The notes beneath the pieces are model-generated. The model was not told where the DNA came from and did no database searches. It was given only the letters and a program-made list of their open reading frames with translations. DNA of 64,000 nt from Actinobacillus genomosp. 2 (GTDB lineage: Bacteria; Pseudomonadota; Gammaproteobacteria; Enterobacterales; Pasteurellaceae), in contig NZ_CP103807.1 in the NCBI RefSeq assembly GCF_029773605.1, positions 1,736,001 to 1,800,000 of the forward strand, in the 5' to 3' direction. Below, piece after piece: positions 27,509 to 37,707 of this stretch (position 1 is the stretch's first letter; each line of letters starts with the position of its first letter). Position numbers and translations under genes: made by a program.

Positions 27509-28374
27509 TGAAAGAAAAATTTAGTTGCATTGTTGTTTGTTATAACCCCGATAATTCGGTGCTTGACAATCTCAAAAGCTATATTAGTTATGTGGGAAAA
27601 GTGATTGTAGTTGATAATTCAAATGTAGATAATTCTCAATTATTTTCTTCCCTTTCAGAAGACTTAATTTATATACCATTGTATAAAAATACGGGTATTG
27701 CCTATGCACTAAATATAGGAGTAGAAAAGTCCAAAGAATTAGGATATGAATATATCATTACTATGGATCAAGATAGTTCTTTTGCTACTAATCTAGTGGA
27801 TGTATATTCACATTATATAAGTAATTATCCTATAGATCAGATAGGAGCATTATCCCCAGTTTATATTACAGACAGGGGATTTAATCGAACAAGTAAAGAA
27901 GAATTTGAACAAATAAAAATTACTATGCAATCAGGTTCTATGTTCTTTGCTGATAAATTTGATGTAATTGGTTTTTTTGATAATGATCTGTTCTTAGATG
28001 TGGTTGATTGGGAATATTTCTTTAGAATTTATACATTAGGATATAAAACGATTCAATGTAATAAAGCAATACTGAAACATGCTCCAGCGGAAACGCTAAC
28101 GTTATTTAAAATAAAAGGAAAAACAATTGGCGTTGGAGTAGCTTCTCCAGTAAGGTATTACTATCAAATTAGAAATCTGCTTTGGTGTGTTTTACATAAA
28201 AAGAGTTTTTTTATGGTAAAAACAATAGCTTATAAATTTATTAAAATTCTATGTTTATTTAATAATAAAAAGCAATATTTATCATTTGCTTATATGGCTA
28301 TTAAAGACGCCTTTAATAATCGTTTAGGGGCATATGATACACTTTATTTAGAGAAATCTCGTAATGAAAAATGA
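27508..28374 (+). CDS. Glycosyltransferase family 2, rhamnosyltransferase-like
   Basis: 288 residues, GT-A fold. The start FSCIVVCYNPDNSVLDNL, the VVDNSNVDNS loop and the TMDQDSSF motif (about residues 86-93) match WbbL/RfbF-type rhamnosyltransferases, which use dTDP-L-rhamnose; the rml genes at the end of the locus supply that donor. No membrane segments. AT-rich. Overlaps the next gene by 11 bases. The rhamnose assignment rests on motif resemblance and context. Confidence 0.8.
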   Translation: MKEKFSCIVVCYNPDNSVLDNLKSYISYVGKVIVVDNSNVDNSQLFSSLSEDLIYIPLYKNTGIAYALNIGVEKSKELGYEYIITMDQDSSFATNLVDVYSHYISNYPIDQIGALSPVYITDRGFNRTSKEEFEQIKITMQSGSMFFADKFDVIGFFDNDLFLDVVDWEYFFRIYTLGYKTIQCNKAILKHAPAETLTLFKIKGKTIGVGVASPVRYYYQIRNLLWCVLHKKSFFMVKTIAYKFIKILCLFNNKKQYLSFAYMAIKDAFNNRLGAYDTLYLEKSRNEK

Positions 28375-29350
28375 TTTACCATTAATTAGTATTATTATTC
28401 CTATCTATAATGTTAAGCCTTATCTTGAAAAATGTATAAATAGTGTCTTAGAACAATCATATTCTAATCTTGAGATTATTTTAGTTGATGATGGTGCAAC
28501 TGATGGGTCTTCGCAAGTGTGTGATGAGTTTTCCGAGAAGTATGAAAATATTCAGGTAATTCATAAACAAAATGGTGGGCTATCCTCAGCAAGAAATGCT
28601 GGAATTGAAGTTATGAAGGGAGAATATGTATTTTTCTTAGATAGTGATGACTGGATTGCTCATGATATAATTTCTCAATTATATAACGATATGATTGAAT
28701 ATCATGCAGATATAACAGGAACTAGTTGTTATCAAGCATTTTCAAATGGTAACTTAGTATTAAATACAAACCTTGCTGAAAGACAAATTCTTTCAAAAAA
28801 AGATGCCTTACGTAGTTTCCTCTTTAATAATTATCTTACTCCTTGTGCATGGGGAAAATTGTATAAAACGAGTTTGTGGAAAGATGTAAGATTTCCAGAA
28901 GGTCGTTTATTTGAAGATCAACTTACTATTTATAAAGTTATCGAATTAGCAGAAACTATTATTTTTAATCCTATTCCAAAATATTTTTATTTTAAAAGGG
29001 CAGGCTCTATTGGCCATTCAGCTTTCTCTAAAAAAACCTATGACCTTTATGAGGCTATTAATGAACAATATGATGAAATAACTAAGCATCATCCTGATAT
29101 TGAATCTGATTTGGCGGTTGCTAAAATTACTTGGGAAATTGTATTTATTAATATGATGCTCAATTCAAATTATTCAGATCAAACGATAGTTGATAAAACA
29201 CGAGCTTTTGCAAGAAAGCGTATTTTAGATGTAATGAAATGTGAGTTTATCCCTAATTTACGAAAATTTCAGATTACTTTATTTGCATATAATTTTAGTT
29301 TATATAAAGTTTTATATGCAAGATATAAAAAGAAAAATCCATTATCTTAA
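28364..29350 (+). CDS. Glycosyltransferase family 2
   Basis: 328 residues, GT-A fold. Nucleotide-binding start SIIIPIYNVKPYLEKCINSV, then ILVDDGATDGSSQVCDEF and GGLSSARNAGIE, with the metal-binding DSDD at about residues 93-96. C-terminal region is of the type found in beta-glycosyltransferases of capsule and O-antigen clusters. Inverting mechanism is expected from the family. Donor unknown. ATG at 28364 lies inside the previous gene's end. Confidence 0.87.
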   Translation: MKNDLPLISIIIPIYNVKPYLEKCINSVLEQSYSNLEIILVDDGATDGSSQVCDEFSEKYENIQVIHKQNGGLSSARNAGIEVMKGEYVFFLDSDDWIAHDIISQLYNDMIEYHADITGTSCYQAFSNGNLVLNTNLAERQILSKKDALRSFLFNNYLTPCAWGKLYKTSLWKDVRFPEGRLFEDQLTIYKVIELAETIIFNPIPKYFYFKRAGSIGHSAFSKKTYDLYEAINEQYDEITKHHPDIESDLAVAKITWEIVFINMMLNSNYSDQTIVDKTRAFARKRILDVMKCEFIPNLRKFQITLFAYNFSLYKVLYARYKKKNPLS

Positions 29351-29374
29351 TTATTGATTTTAGCGGTTGTTACA

Positions 29375-30052
29375 ATGATACCTAAAAAAATTCATTATTG
29401 TTGGTTTGGTGGAAATCCATTGCCTAAAAGTGTGAAAAAATGTATTGAATCTTGGAAAAAATATTGTCCAGATTACGAGATTATCGAGTGGAATGAATCT
29501 AATTACAATGTGCATAAGAACCTTTTTATAAAAGAAGCTTATGAGAAAAAAAAGTTTGCATTTGTTTCAGATTATGCTCGTTTAGATGTGGTTTATTCTG
29601 AAGGTGGGATTTATTTAGATACTGATGTTGAGTTGATAAAACCTATAGATGATTTATTAGCTCATAGTTGTTTTTTAGCATCTGAATCCATTGATGATGT
29701 TGCTACAGGATTAGGTTTTGGAGCAGAAAAAGGACATTGGTTTATTGCAGAAAATATGAGTGTCTATGAAAATATGCACTTTAATATGGAAAATATTATT
29801 ACCTGTGTAGAGATTACTACTAAATTATTAATAGAAAAAGGTTTTTCTTCTAGTGACGAAGTCCAACAAATAAATGATATTGTAATTTACCCAACAGAGT
29901 ATTTTTGTCCATTAAATTATAAGACTCATGAATTGCATATAAAACAGAATACTTATTCTATACACCATTACGATGCAACTTGGCAAAGCCCTCTTATGAA
30001 ATTTAAAACAAAAATTAAGTATATATTGTGTTTAGCCGGAATAATAAAATGA
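29375..30052 (+). CDS. GT32-like glycosyltransferase (DXD sugar-binding)
   Basis: 225 residues from the ATG at 29375; the frame is open upstream to a TTG at 29354, but the family start is IPKKIHYCWFGGNPLP. The Gly_transf_sug motif YARLDVVYSEGGIYLDTDVE (about residues 64-83) contains the DTD metal site. Such enzymes are common in capsule and O-antigen clusters and transfer hexoses or HexNAc to the growing unit. Only four bases of sequence separate the ORFs, and the stop overlaps the wzy start as ATGA. Confidence 0.87.
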   Translation: MIPKKIHYCWFGGNPLPKSVKKCIESWKKYCPDYEIIEWNESNYNVHKNLFIKEAYEKKKFAFVSDYARLDVVYSEGGIYLDTDVELIKPIDDLLAHSCFLASESIDDVATGLGFGAEKGHWFIAENMSVYENMHFNMENIITCVEITTKLLIEKGFSSSDEVQQINDIVIYPTEYFCPLNYKTHELHIKQNTYSIHHYDATWQSPLMKFKTKIKYILCLAGIIK

Positions 30053-31185
30053 ACTCCTTAGTATATAGAATAGATATTAGAACACTTATTTTTTCTATTT
30101 TTTATTTTACTTTTTTAGTATCAGATTTTTTATTATTAGCTCAAGATGGCACTATTACAAAAGATATCATCAAATGGGTTAAATTATTCTCATTATTGCC
30201 ATTGTTCTTATTAATATTTAAATTGCCTTTGAATCTCTTGATTTTAGGTTTTTTTACTATAATGATAAGTGCTTTTTATTCTATTTATACAGGAGATTCG
30301 TTTTTATTATATATATGTTTGCTGATGTCTTTTTCTTATAAAGTTAATTTTAACTTTTTATTCAAGATAGGATTATATCTTACTTCAATTCTAGTTGTTC
30401 TAATACTAACTTATTTCTTTTTTGAATATTTTCTGATTGGTGACAGTCATTTTGTATATGATGCGACCTATTGGTTTAAACGTTATACATTTAATTTTGA
30501 TAATCCTAATGCATTTCCTATGAGAATATTCATTTTTTTTATATTTTATATATTGCATGTAGGTAAGCTACGACTTTTTGATACATTTCTATTTGTTATA
30601 CTATTTGGAATAGTTTTCTATTTTTCAAATTCTAGAACTGCATTTTATATTTTTATTTTATGTGTCCTTACTATTCATTTTAACCAAGTTTTTAATGTGC
30701 TAAATAATACTTTTATTAAATTACTAATTAATAATTCAATTATATTTATAACTATTTTTTCAATTTGGTCGGCTATATATTATCAAGATTATTATTCCTA
30801 TTTAGAACCGATTAACCAAGTTTTATCTAAAAGAATATACTTTGCTAATGAGGCTTATAAGAGTTTAGGATTTGAATTTTACCCTAGGAATATTAAATGG
30901 TGGATAGAAGAATCTGATTGGCATATTATAGATAATGGATATGTATATTTATTTATTTCTGGTGGTCTTTTAGTAGGAAATTTATTTATATTTTCCATAA
31001 CTTGGCTTATGTATAGACTAAATAAACTTAACCTAAGTAATGAGGTAATATTATTAATGTTTTCTATGTTATATCTTTTATCTGAGAGTCATTTTATAAA
31101 TATATTTTACAATATACCTATTTTATTATTAGCTATTTTTATTAATAAAACTAATATTGTACGCTATTTGGAATGTAAAAAATGA
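30049..31185 (+). CDS. wzy: O-antigen polymerase, Wzy candidate
   Basis: 378 residues from the ATG at 30049, which overlaps the previous stop (ATGA). About ten hydrophobic segments, a periplasmic loop with acidic and aromatic residues around residues 240-300, and very AT-rich sequence. No motif is diagnostic; the call rests on topology, size and being the only polytopic gene in the cluster besides wzx. Wzy joins O-units at their reducing end in the periplasm. Overlaps wzx by ATGA. Confidence 0.75.
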   Translation: MNSLVYRIDIRTLIFSIFYFTFLVSDFLLLAQDGTITKDIIKWVKLFSLLPLFLLIFKLPLNLLILGFFTIMISAFYSIYTGDSFLLYICLLMSFSYKVNFNFLFKIGLYLTSILVVLILTYFFFEYFLIGDSHFVYDATYWFKRYTFNFDNPNAFPMRIFIFFIFYILHVGKLRLFDTFLFVILFGIVFYFSNSRTAFYIFILCVLTIHFNQVFNVLNNTFIKLLINNSIIFITIFSIWSAIYYQDYYSYLEPINQVLSKRIYFANEAYKSLGFEFYPRNIKWWIEESDWHIIDNGYVYLFISGGLLVGNLFIFSITWLMYRLNKLNLSNEVILLMFSMLYLLSESHFINIFYNIPILLLAIFINKTNIVRYLECKK

Positions 31186-32627
31186 ATAAAAACCTTGTAA
31201 ATAATAGTATTATGAGTTTTTTGCTTACAATATCTAATTTTATTTTTCCATTAATTACTTTTACTTATGCAGCAAGAATTTTGCAACCTGATAATATGGG
31301 AAAGTTTGCATTTTCTCTATCGGTTGTAGATTATCTATCTCTATTTGCTACATTTGGTGTTGTAGGTTATGGTGTTAGAGCTTGTGCAGAAGTAAGAAAC
31401 AATAAAGAAGAACTAACTAAAACGGTACAAGAAATTTTATTTATTAATATTTTTTTAGCTATTATTGCCTATCTTGTGATATTTCTTCTAATTAGCTATC
31501 AGCATGAATTTAGAGAAGATATTTTGTTATTCTTAATTATGTCTTCTTGTATTATCTTTAATGTGATAGGAATAGAATGGTTATATAAAAGTCTCGATGA
31601 ATATAGATACATTACAGTAAGAAGTATTCTATTAAAAATAATTTCATTAATAATGGTTTTATGTTTTGTTAAAGAAAAGGATGATTATCTACTTTTCGCA
31701 TTGTTTTTTGTTCTACCAATTTGTCTATCTTCATTGTTAAATATTATAAATTCAAGAAAAATATTGCTTTTTAAATTATTTAAACTTGATTTATTAAAGC
31801 ATATAAAGCCGATGTTTATTTTATTTTTAGTGACATTGTCTTATACATTATATGCTAATGTTAATGATGTACTATTAGCTACTGTAACTAATACAGAACA
31901 AGTTGGTTACTATAGTGTTGCTTTTAAAATAAAAGGTGCATTATTAGCTTTCATTACTAGTGCAAGTATGGTGTTTTTGCCACGATTAACAGAATATATT
32001 AAAAATAATCAAGATGCTGAATTTGTTAGTTTATTGAGAAAGTCTTTTGATCTAATCTTTTTTCTAGCTGTACCAATAACATTATTTTTCTTCTTATATG
32101 CTAGAGAAACAATGTTTTTATTATTTGGTGAAAAATATAACGCTTCAATTCTATTGTTAAAAGTTATGATATGGTCGGTATTCTTTGGTAGTTTAAATAG
32201 CATATTAAGTGTTCAAATCTTATTACCTTTAAAAAAAGACAAACAGTATTTATTTTCCATACTAAGTGGTGGGTGTATATCATTATTAATAAATTTTGTT
32301 TTTTTAGAAGAGCTTCAATCATTGAGTGCTTCTATCGCTGTTTTAGCCGCAGAAGTAACTATTTTAATTATTCAAATAATTATTTTGAGAGAATATTTTA
32401 TAAAAATTTTTAGTGTTCTAAATTATTTGAAGGTGATTGTATCTGCGTTATTTGCTATTTGTTTTGTTGATTGGATATCTGTTAATTTTATTACTGAAGT
32501 TAATTTTTTGATAGGTTATATTATGTCTATTTTGCTATTTTCTATTCTTTATTTAGCTTTTCTTTTTTTGAGCAAAGAACGATTTTTTAATGAAGTTGTT
32601 TTGTATCTAAAAAGTAGATTTGTTTAA
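31182..32627 (+). CDS. wzx: O-antigen flippase Wzx
   Basis: 481 residues with about 12-14 membrane segments. The start NNSIMSFLLTISNFIFPLIT and the TYAARILQPDNMGKFAFS motif (about residues 28-45) are typical of the polysaccharide-transport (PST/MOP) flippases. It moves undecaprenyl-diphosphate-linked O-units across the inner membrane. Lowest-GC part of the window. Followed by a 179-bp gap before the initiating transferase. Confidence 0.9.
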   Translation: MNKNLVNNSIMSFLLTISNFIFPLITFTYAARILQPDNMGKFAFSLSVVDYLSLFATFGVVGYGVRACAEVRNNKEELTKTVQEILFINIFLAIIAYLVIFLLISYQHEFREDILLFLIMSSCIIFNVIGIEWLYKSLDEYRYITVRSILLKIISLIMVLCFVKEKDDYLLFALFFVLPICLSSLLNIINSRKILLFKLFKLDLLKHIKPMFILFLVTLSYTLYANVNDVLLATVTNTEQVGYYSVAFKIKGALLAFITSASMVFLPRLTEYIKNNQDAEFVSLLRKSFDLIFFLAVPITLFFFLYARETMFLLFGEKYNASILLLKVMIWSVFFGSLNSILSVQILLPLKKDKQYLFSILSGGCISLLINFVFLEELQSLSASIAVLAAEVTILIIQIIILREYFIKIFSVLNYLKVIVSALFAICFVDWISVNFITEVNFLIGYIMSILLFSILYLAFLFLSKERFFNEVVLYLKSRFV

Positions 32628-32806
32628 TATAGTAAAGTGTTTTTATTTGACTCTCTCGATAATTTATCTAATGTTTTTAAAATTAGACAGAAGATTTGGG
32701 GTTGTTATCTGTCTAAGAGTTAGAAGATAGTATTTATTTACATAATGTTGATAAATATCTTAATAGATTTAAATTGTAAGGTTGATTTTTAGTCTAGGAT
32801 TTTAGT
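32628..32806 (+). other. Intra-cluster gap with an 8-bp stem
   Basis: TTAGACAG (32683-32690) pairs with CTGTCTAA (32709-32716); no T-run follows directly. It could mark a partial terminator or an RNA-processing site between wzx and the WbaP-like gene. The rest is AT-rich with no ORF. Confidence 0.4.
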
Positions 32807-34129
32807 ATGAGTAAGAAAAATATAGTTGCACAAACTTTGTTACTTAGCTTAGATTTGTTGCTAATTAGTATGGCAATTCTTTTATCTGTATTTATTCGAA
32901 ATAATATTCTACCGAATATTATGTTATTTGATTCTGTATCATATATAGAATATCTGACATATCCATTCCCTTATGTAGTTATTGTTGTATTGTTTATGTG
33001 GTTTGGTTTATATACAAGAAGATATGATTTATGGCAAGAATCATTATTTATTATTAAAATATGTTTTATCTCTTTTATTATTATTTTTGCAACCTTGGCA
33101 TTAGGTAAGAATATAGAATATTATTCTAGAGCAGTATTATTGTTTTCTCTATTTTTATCGGCAATATTTTTACCTTTGGGTCGTTATTTTCTTAAAAAAA
33201 CGTTATTTAAATTAGGATTTTGGAGAAAAAAAGTTAAGTTTATTGGTAATCTAAATGATAGTGAATTTGCACTTTTTAATTCGTCTCATATAGGATATGT
33301 TTTATCTGAAGATGATAAATATGATGTCGTATTTCTATCAAGTAATGATAAAAATGTTGCAGAGTTAAATGAATTAATTGAAAGTAATAAATTATTAAAT
33401 CGTGAAATTCTATTTATTCCTGTTTTGAATCAATATGATTTCACTCAATCAGTTTTATATAATAACTTTGATACAAGAGTAAATTTATTTACACTTGAGA
33501 ATAAATTGCTTGGAAGAAAAAGTAAGGTTTTAAAGCATTTATTGGATTATGCTTTAGTATTATCTACTTTGCCTTTTTGGGGGATGTTAATTTTAGTTGT
33601 TAGTATAAAATTAAAATTAGAAGAACCTACAGGAAAGATATTTTTTTTACAAAAGCGTTTAGGTAAAAATGGCAAGGTGTTCCATTGCTATAAATTTAGA
33701 ACAATGGTTTCAGATCAAAGTTTTATGGAACAATGGCTTATTGATAATCCTGAAGAAAAAACATATTACTCTGTGTATCATAAGTACATTAATGATCCTA
33801 GAATTACTAGATTAGGGCACTTTTTGCGAAGAACATCTTTGGATGAGTTACCCCAATTATTTAATGTACTTAAAGGGGATATGAGTTTAGTTGGAAATAG
33901 ACCTTATATGCTTGAGGAACAACAAAAAATGAAAGATGCTGCCAGTATTATTTTGATGTCAAAACCAGGAGTAACAGGTTTATGGCAAGTAAGTGGGCGG
34001 AGTGACGTTTCATTTGAAGAACGTTTACAGATTGATTCTTGGTATATTAAAAATTGGTCTATTTGGAATGACATCGTTATCTTATTCAAGACAATTGGTG
34101 TTGTATTAAGAAAAGATGGAGCATCTTAG
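32807..34129 (+). CDS. Undecaprenyl-phosphate sugar phosphotransferase, WbaP/WcaJ type
   Basis: 440 residues. N-terminal half has four to five membrane segments (about residues 5-125), then a variable soluble part, then a further hydrophobic segment (about 245-268) and the bacterial sugar transferase domain: FRTMV, TRLGHFLRRTSLDELPQL (about 328-345) and DMSLVGNRPY. It transfers hexose-1-phosphate (galactose or glucose) to undecaprenyl phosphate and so starts each O-unit. Galactose versus glucose cannot be settled here. Still AT-rich but less than wzx. Confidence 0.87.
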   Translation: MSKKNIVAQTLLLSLDLLLISMAILLSVFIRNNILPNIMLFDSVSYIEYLTYPFPYVVIVVLFMWFGLYTRRYDLWQESLFIIKICFISFIIIFATLALGKNIEYYSRAVLLFSLFLSAIFLPLGRYFLKKTLFKLGFWRKKVKFIGNLNDSEFALFNSSHIGYVLSEDDKYDVVFLSSNDKNVAELNELIESNKLLNREILFIPVLNQYDFTQSVLYNNFDTRVNLFTLENKLLGRKSKVLKHLLDYALVLSTLPFWGMLILVVSIKLKLEEPTGKIFFLQKRLGKNGKVFHCYKFRTMVSDQSFMEQWLIDNPEEKTYYSVYHKYINDPRITRLGHFLRRTSLDELPQLFNVLKGDMSLVGNRPYMLEEQQKMKDAASIILMSKPGVTGLWQVSGRSDVSFEERLQIDSWYIKNWSIWNDIVILFKTIGVVLRKDGAS

Positions 34130-34186
34130 TAATAATGGGTCATGATAATGTAATTAGATTAGCTATGTTATAGGTAGAGGTCATTA

Positions 34187-35251
34187 ATGAAAAAAATTTT
34201 AGTTACTGGCGGTGCAGGTTTTATTGGTTCTGCAGTGGTACGTCATATTATAAATAATACTCAAGATAGCGTAGTAAACGTGGATAAATTGACTTATGCA
34301 GGGAATTTAGAGTCTTTGCAAATGGTAGAAAATAATTCTCGCTATGTTTTTGAACAGGTGGATGTTTGTAATCGTGCGGGACTTGATCGCGTATTTACCC
34401 AACATCAGCCTGATGCAGTTATGCACTTAGCCGCAGAAAGCCACGTAGACCGTTCAATCGATGGACCGGCTGCTTTTATCGAAACAAATATTGTCGGTAC
34501 TTACACTTTGCTCGAAGCTGCTCGGCATTATTGGAATAGTTTAGATGCTGATAAAAAATCATTATTCCGTTTTCATCATATTTCTACGGATGAGGTATAT
34601 GGTGATTTAGAAGGTACAGAAGATTTGTTTACGGAAACGACGCCGTATTCTCCGTCTAGCCCATATTCTGCCTCTAAAGCGTCAAGTGATCATTTAGTCC
34701 GTGCTTGGCTTCGTACTTATGGATTACCTACGATTGTGACCAATTGTTCGAATAACTATGGTCCGTTCCATTTTCCTGAAAAATTAATTCCTTTAATGAT
34801 TTTAAATGCTTTAGAGGGCAAACCATTACCAGTTTATGGTAATGGCCAACAAATCCGTGACTGGTTATTTGTGGAAGATCATGCGAGAGCGTTGTACAAA
34901 GTTGTAACGGAAGGTAAAGTTGGAGAAACCTATAATATAGGCGGACATAATGAAAAAGCGAATATTGATGTTGTTCGTACTATTTGTAGTCTATTAGAAG
35001 AACTTGTACCAAATAAACCAGTTGGCGTGAAAAAATATGAAGATTTAATTACCTATGTGACGGATCGCCCAGGCCATGATGTTCGTTATGCAATTGACGC
35101 TACAAAGATCGGACGTGAATTAGGCTGGAAACCAGAAGAAACATTTGAAACCGGTATTCGTAAAACGGTTGAATGGTATTTGGATAATAAAGTGTGGTGG
35201 AGTCGTGTGTTAGATGGTTCTTATAATAGAGAGCGCTTAGGCTCTAATTAA
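34187..35251 (+). CDS. rmlB: dTDP-glucose 4,6-dehydratase
   Basis: 354 residues. Second enzyme of dTDP-L-rhamnose synthesis. Short-chain dehydrogenase fold with [10 protein letters not shown] (residues 7-16), [13 protein letters not shown] (about 85-97), [11 protein letters not shown] (about 131-141, catalytic Thr-Asp-Glu) and the [10 protein letters not shown] catalytic Tyr/Lys motif (about 164-173). Composition returns toward that of core genes, suggesting the rml block has a different history from the transferase genes. AGAGGT precedes the ATG. Confidence 0.96.
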   Translation: MKKILVTGGAGFIGSAVVRHIINNTQDSVVNVDKLTYAGNLESLQMVENNSRYVFEQVDVCNRAGLDRVFTQHQPDAVMHLAAESHVDRSIDGPAAFIETNIVGTYTLLEAARHYWNSLDADKKSLFRFHHISTDEVYGDLEGTEDLFTETTPYSPSSPYSASKASSDHLVRAWLRTYGLPTIVTNCSNNYGPFHFPEKLIPLMILNALEGKPLPVYGNGQQIRDWLFVEDHARALYKVVTEGKVGETYNIGGHNEKANIDVVRTICSLLEELVPNKPVGVKKYEDLITYVTDRPGHDVRYAIDATKIGRELGWKPEETFETGIRKTVEWYLDNKVWWSRVLDGSYNRERLGSN

Positions 35252-35291
35252 GACGTTTACAAGCGGGTCAATTTTTTAAAAGGTTTACAAA

Positions 35292-36170
35292 ATGAAAGGT
35301 ATTATTCTTGCGGGTGGTTCAGGTACTCGCCTTTATCCTATTACTCGAGGCGTATCAAAACAGCTCTTACCGGTATACGATAAGCCAATGATTTATTATC
35401 CCCTATCAGTGCTGATGCTTGCGGGTATCCGAGAGGTATTAATTATCACAACGCCTGAGGATAATGAGAGTTTTAAACGTTTATTAGGGGATGGTTCGGA
35501 TTTTGGTATCCAGCTTTCTTATGCCGTTCAGCCTAGCCCAGATGGTTTAGCACAAGCCTTTTTAATCGGTGAGAAATTTATTGGCAACGATAGTGTGTGT
35601 TTAGTACTTGGCGACAATATTTTCTACGGACAGCATTTTACCCAATCTCTCCAAGAGGCAGCAAAATCGGTAGAAACGAAAGGTGCAACCGTATTTGGTT
35701 ATCAAGTAAAAGATCCGGAACGTTTTGGTGTTGTAGAATTTGATGAGCATTTCCGTGCATTATCTATTGAGGAAAAACCGGCTAAACCTAAATCAAATTG
35801 GTCGGTAACGGGCTTATATTTCTATGATAACCGAGTAGTAGAATTTGCTAAACAGGTTAAACCATCAGCACGTGGCGAGTTAGAGATTACTACACTCAAT
35901 GAAATGTATCTAAATGATGGTTCGCTCAATGTACAATTATTAGGGCGAGGCTTTGCTTGGCTAGATACCGGTACACATGACAGCTTACATGATGCGGCTG
36001 CATTTGTGAAAACAGTACAAAATCTACAGAATTTACAGGTAGCGTGCTTAGAAGAAATTGCTTATCACAATGGCTGGTTATCACTTGAACAACTTGAAGC
36101 ATTAGCAAAACCGATGGCGAAAAATGAATATGGTCAATATTTGTTACGTTTAGCAAAAGGAACAAAATAA
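35292..36170 (+). CDS. rmlA: Glucose-1-phosphate thymidylyltransferase
   Basis: 292 residues, the usual size. Joins glucose-1-phosphate and dTTP, the first step to dTDP-rhamnose, and is feedback-inhibited by dTDP-rhamnose in the family. Nucleotidyl loop [13 protein letters not shown] (about 6-18) with [27 protein letters not shown] (about 106-115) and EEKP (162-165). An uptake-signal-like AAGCGGGT lies in the 40-bp gap after rmlB. The stop overlaps the rmlD start (TAATG). Confidence 0.96.
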   Translation: MKGIILAGGSGTRLYPITRGVSKQLLPVYDKPMIYYPLSVLMLAGIREVLIITTPEDNESFKRLLGDGSDFGIQLSYAVQPSPDGLAQAFLIGEKFIGNDSVCLVLGDNIFYGQHFTQSLQEAAKSVETKGATVFGYQVKDPERFGVVEFDEHFRALSIEEKPAKPKSNWSVTGLYFYDNRVVEFAKQVKPSARGELEITTLNEMYLNDGSLNVQLLGRGFAWLDTGTHDSLHDAAAFVKTVQNLQNLQVACLEEIAYHNGWLSLEQLEALAKPMAKNEYGQYLLRLAKGTK

Positions 36171-37045
36171 TGGCTCGTTTTTTAATTACCGGTGCAAAAG
36201 GGCAAGTTGGGGATTGTCTAACTAAGCAATTGCAAGGAAAAGTGGATATTTTAGCGGTGGATCGTGATGAGCTTGATATAACAAATCGTGATGCAGTATT
36301 TAAAATCGTTAGAGAGTTTAATCCCGATGTTATTATTAATGCTGCAGCACATACTGCGGTGGATCGTGCTGAGAGTGAAATCGAACTCTCGGAAGTGATT
36401 AACGTGAAAGGTCCACAATATCTTGCAGAAGTAGCCAATGAGATTGATGCAATCATTTTACATATTTCAACGGATTATGTCTTTGAGGGGACAGGTTCTG
36501 GAGAATATAAAGAAAATGATGAACCTAATCCACAAGGCGTATACGGCAAAACAAAACTTGCTGGAGAGATAGCAGTTCAACAGGCTAATAAAAAGCACAT
36601 TATCCTACGTACGGCTTGGGTATTTGGCGAACATGGTAATAATTTTGTTAAAACAATGCTCCGTTTAGGAAAAGAAAGGGAATCTTTAGGGATCGTAAGC
36701 GATCAATTTGGTGGACCGACTTATGCAGGAGACATTGCTAAAGCACTGATTCAGATTGCTAATGCCATTATGTGTGGTAGAACGGATGTATTTGGGATTT
36801 ATCATTTTACGGGTAAACCCTATGTAAGTTGGGCTGATTTTGCCAATGCAATTTTTGATGAAGCCGTATTGCAAAAAGTATTAGAAAAAGCACCGCTTGT
36901 TAATTTTATTTCGACGAGTGATTATCCAACACCAGCAAAACGACCAGCAAATTCCCGTTTAGATTTAACTAAAATTGATGCGGTTTTTGGTATTAAGCCA
37001 AGTGATTGGCAACAAGCATTAAAAAATATTAAGGCATATGCGTAA
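36170..37045 (+). CDS. rmlD: dTDP-4-dehydrorhamnose reductase
   Basis: 291 residues. Last enzyme of the pathway, NAD(P)H-dependent reduction to dTDP-L-rhamnose. GAKGQVG nucleotide loop (residues 7-13), NAAAHTAVDRAE (about 57-68), STDYVFEGTG (about 104-113) and YGKTKLAGE (about 128-136, catalytic Tyr/Lys). Ends by sharing bases with rmlC (TAATG). Confidence 0.95.
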   Translation: MARFLITGAKGQVGDCLTKQLQGKVDILAVDRDELDITNRDAVFKIVREFNPDVIINAAAHTAVDRAESEIELSEVINVKGPQYLAEVANEIDAIILHISTDYVFEGTGSGEYKENDEPNPQGVYGKTKLAGEIAVQQANKKHIILRTAWVFGEHGNNFVKTMLRLGKERESLGIVSDQFGGPTYAGDIAKALIQIANAIMCGRTDVFGIYHFTGKPYVSWADFANAIFDEAVLQKVLEKAPLVNFISTSDYPTPAKRPANSRLDLTKIDAVFGIKPSDWQQALKNIKAYA

Positions 37046-37587
37046 TGAAAATTATTGAAACAAATATTCCCGATGTAAAACTCTTAGAACCTCAAGTGTT
37101 TGGTGATGAACGTGGTTTCTTTATGGAAACTTTTCGAGATGAATGGTTTAAACAAAATGTTGCTGATCGTACTTTTGTGCAAGAAAATCATTCAAAATCT
37201 ATTAAGGGTGTTTTGAGAGGTTTACATTATCAAACGGAAAATACACAAGGTAAGTTAGTGCGTGTAGTACAGGGTGCAGTATTTGATGTAGCGGTAGATT
37301 TACGTAAAAGTTCTCCAACTTTTGGGCAATGGGTTGGTGAAGTATTATCTGCAGAAAATAAACGACAGTTATGGGTACCGGAAGGCTTTGCCCATGGCTT
37401 TTATGTATTAACAGAAACCGCTGAATTTACCTATAAATGTACAGATTACTATAATCCAAAAGCGGAACATTCTTTGCTTTGGAATGATCCGACAGTAGCG
37501 ATTGATTGGAATCTTGATGGTGAGCCGAGTCTATCTGCGAAGGATTTAGCTGGTAAAGTGTTAAATGAAGCTGTTTTATTTGAATAG
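37045..37587 (+). CDS. rmlC: dTDP-4-dehydrorhamnose 3,5-epimerase
   Basis: 180 residues, cupin fold. Third step of dTDP-rhamnose synthesis. DERGFFMETFR (about 22-32), VLRGLHYQ (about 57-64, catalytic His), VAVDLRKSSPTFG (about 83-95), and VPEGFAHGF (about 112-120). Last gene of the O-antigen cluster; 120 bp separates it from rpsU, which has its own promoter. Confidence 0.95.
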   Translation: MKIIETNIPDVKLLEPQVFGDERGFFMETFRDEWFKQNVADRTFVQENHSKSIKGVLRGLHYQTENTQGKLVRVVQGAVFDVAVDLRKSSPTFGQWVGEVLSAENKRQLWVPEGFAHGFYVLTETAEFTYKCTDYYNPKAEHSLLWNDPTVAIDWNLDGEPSLSAKDLAGKVLNEAVLFE

Positions 37588-37598
37588 TAAATTCTCTA

Positions 37599-37627
37599 TT
37601 TACTTTTTATCTTGACTACGATAGAAT
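37599..37627 (+). promoter_or_regulatory. rpsU: Candidate rpsU operon promoter
   Basis: TTTACT (37599-37604), 17-bp spacer, TAGAAT (37622-37627), 81 bp upstream of the rpsU ATG. Each hexamer is 4-5/6 to consensus. Confidence 0.6.
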
Positions 37628-37707
37628 TAGACACCTTTTTTTAGTTCTATGTCGCCAAAAATTGTGTGCGACTTTATTTAAACATATATTTCCTGAGGTG
37701 ATGGCAT

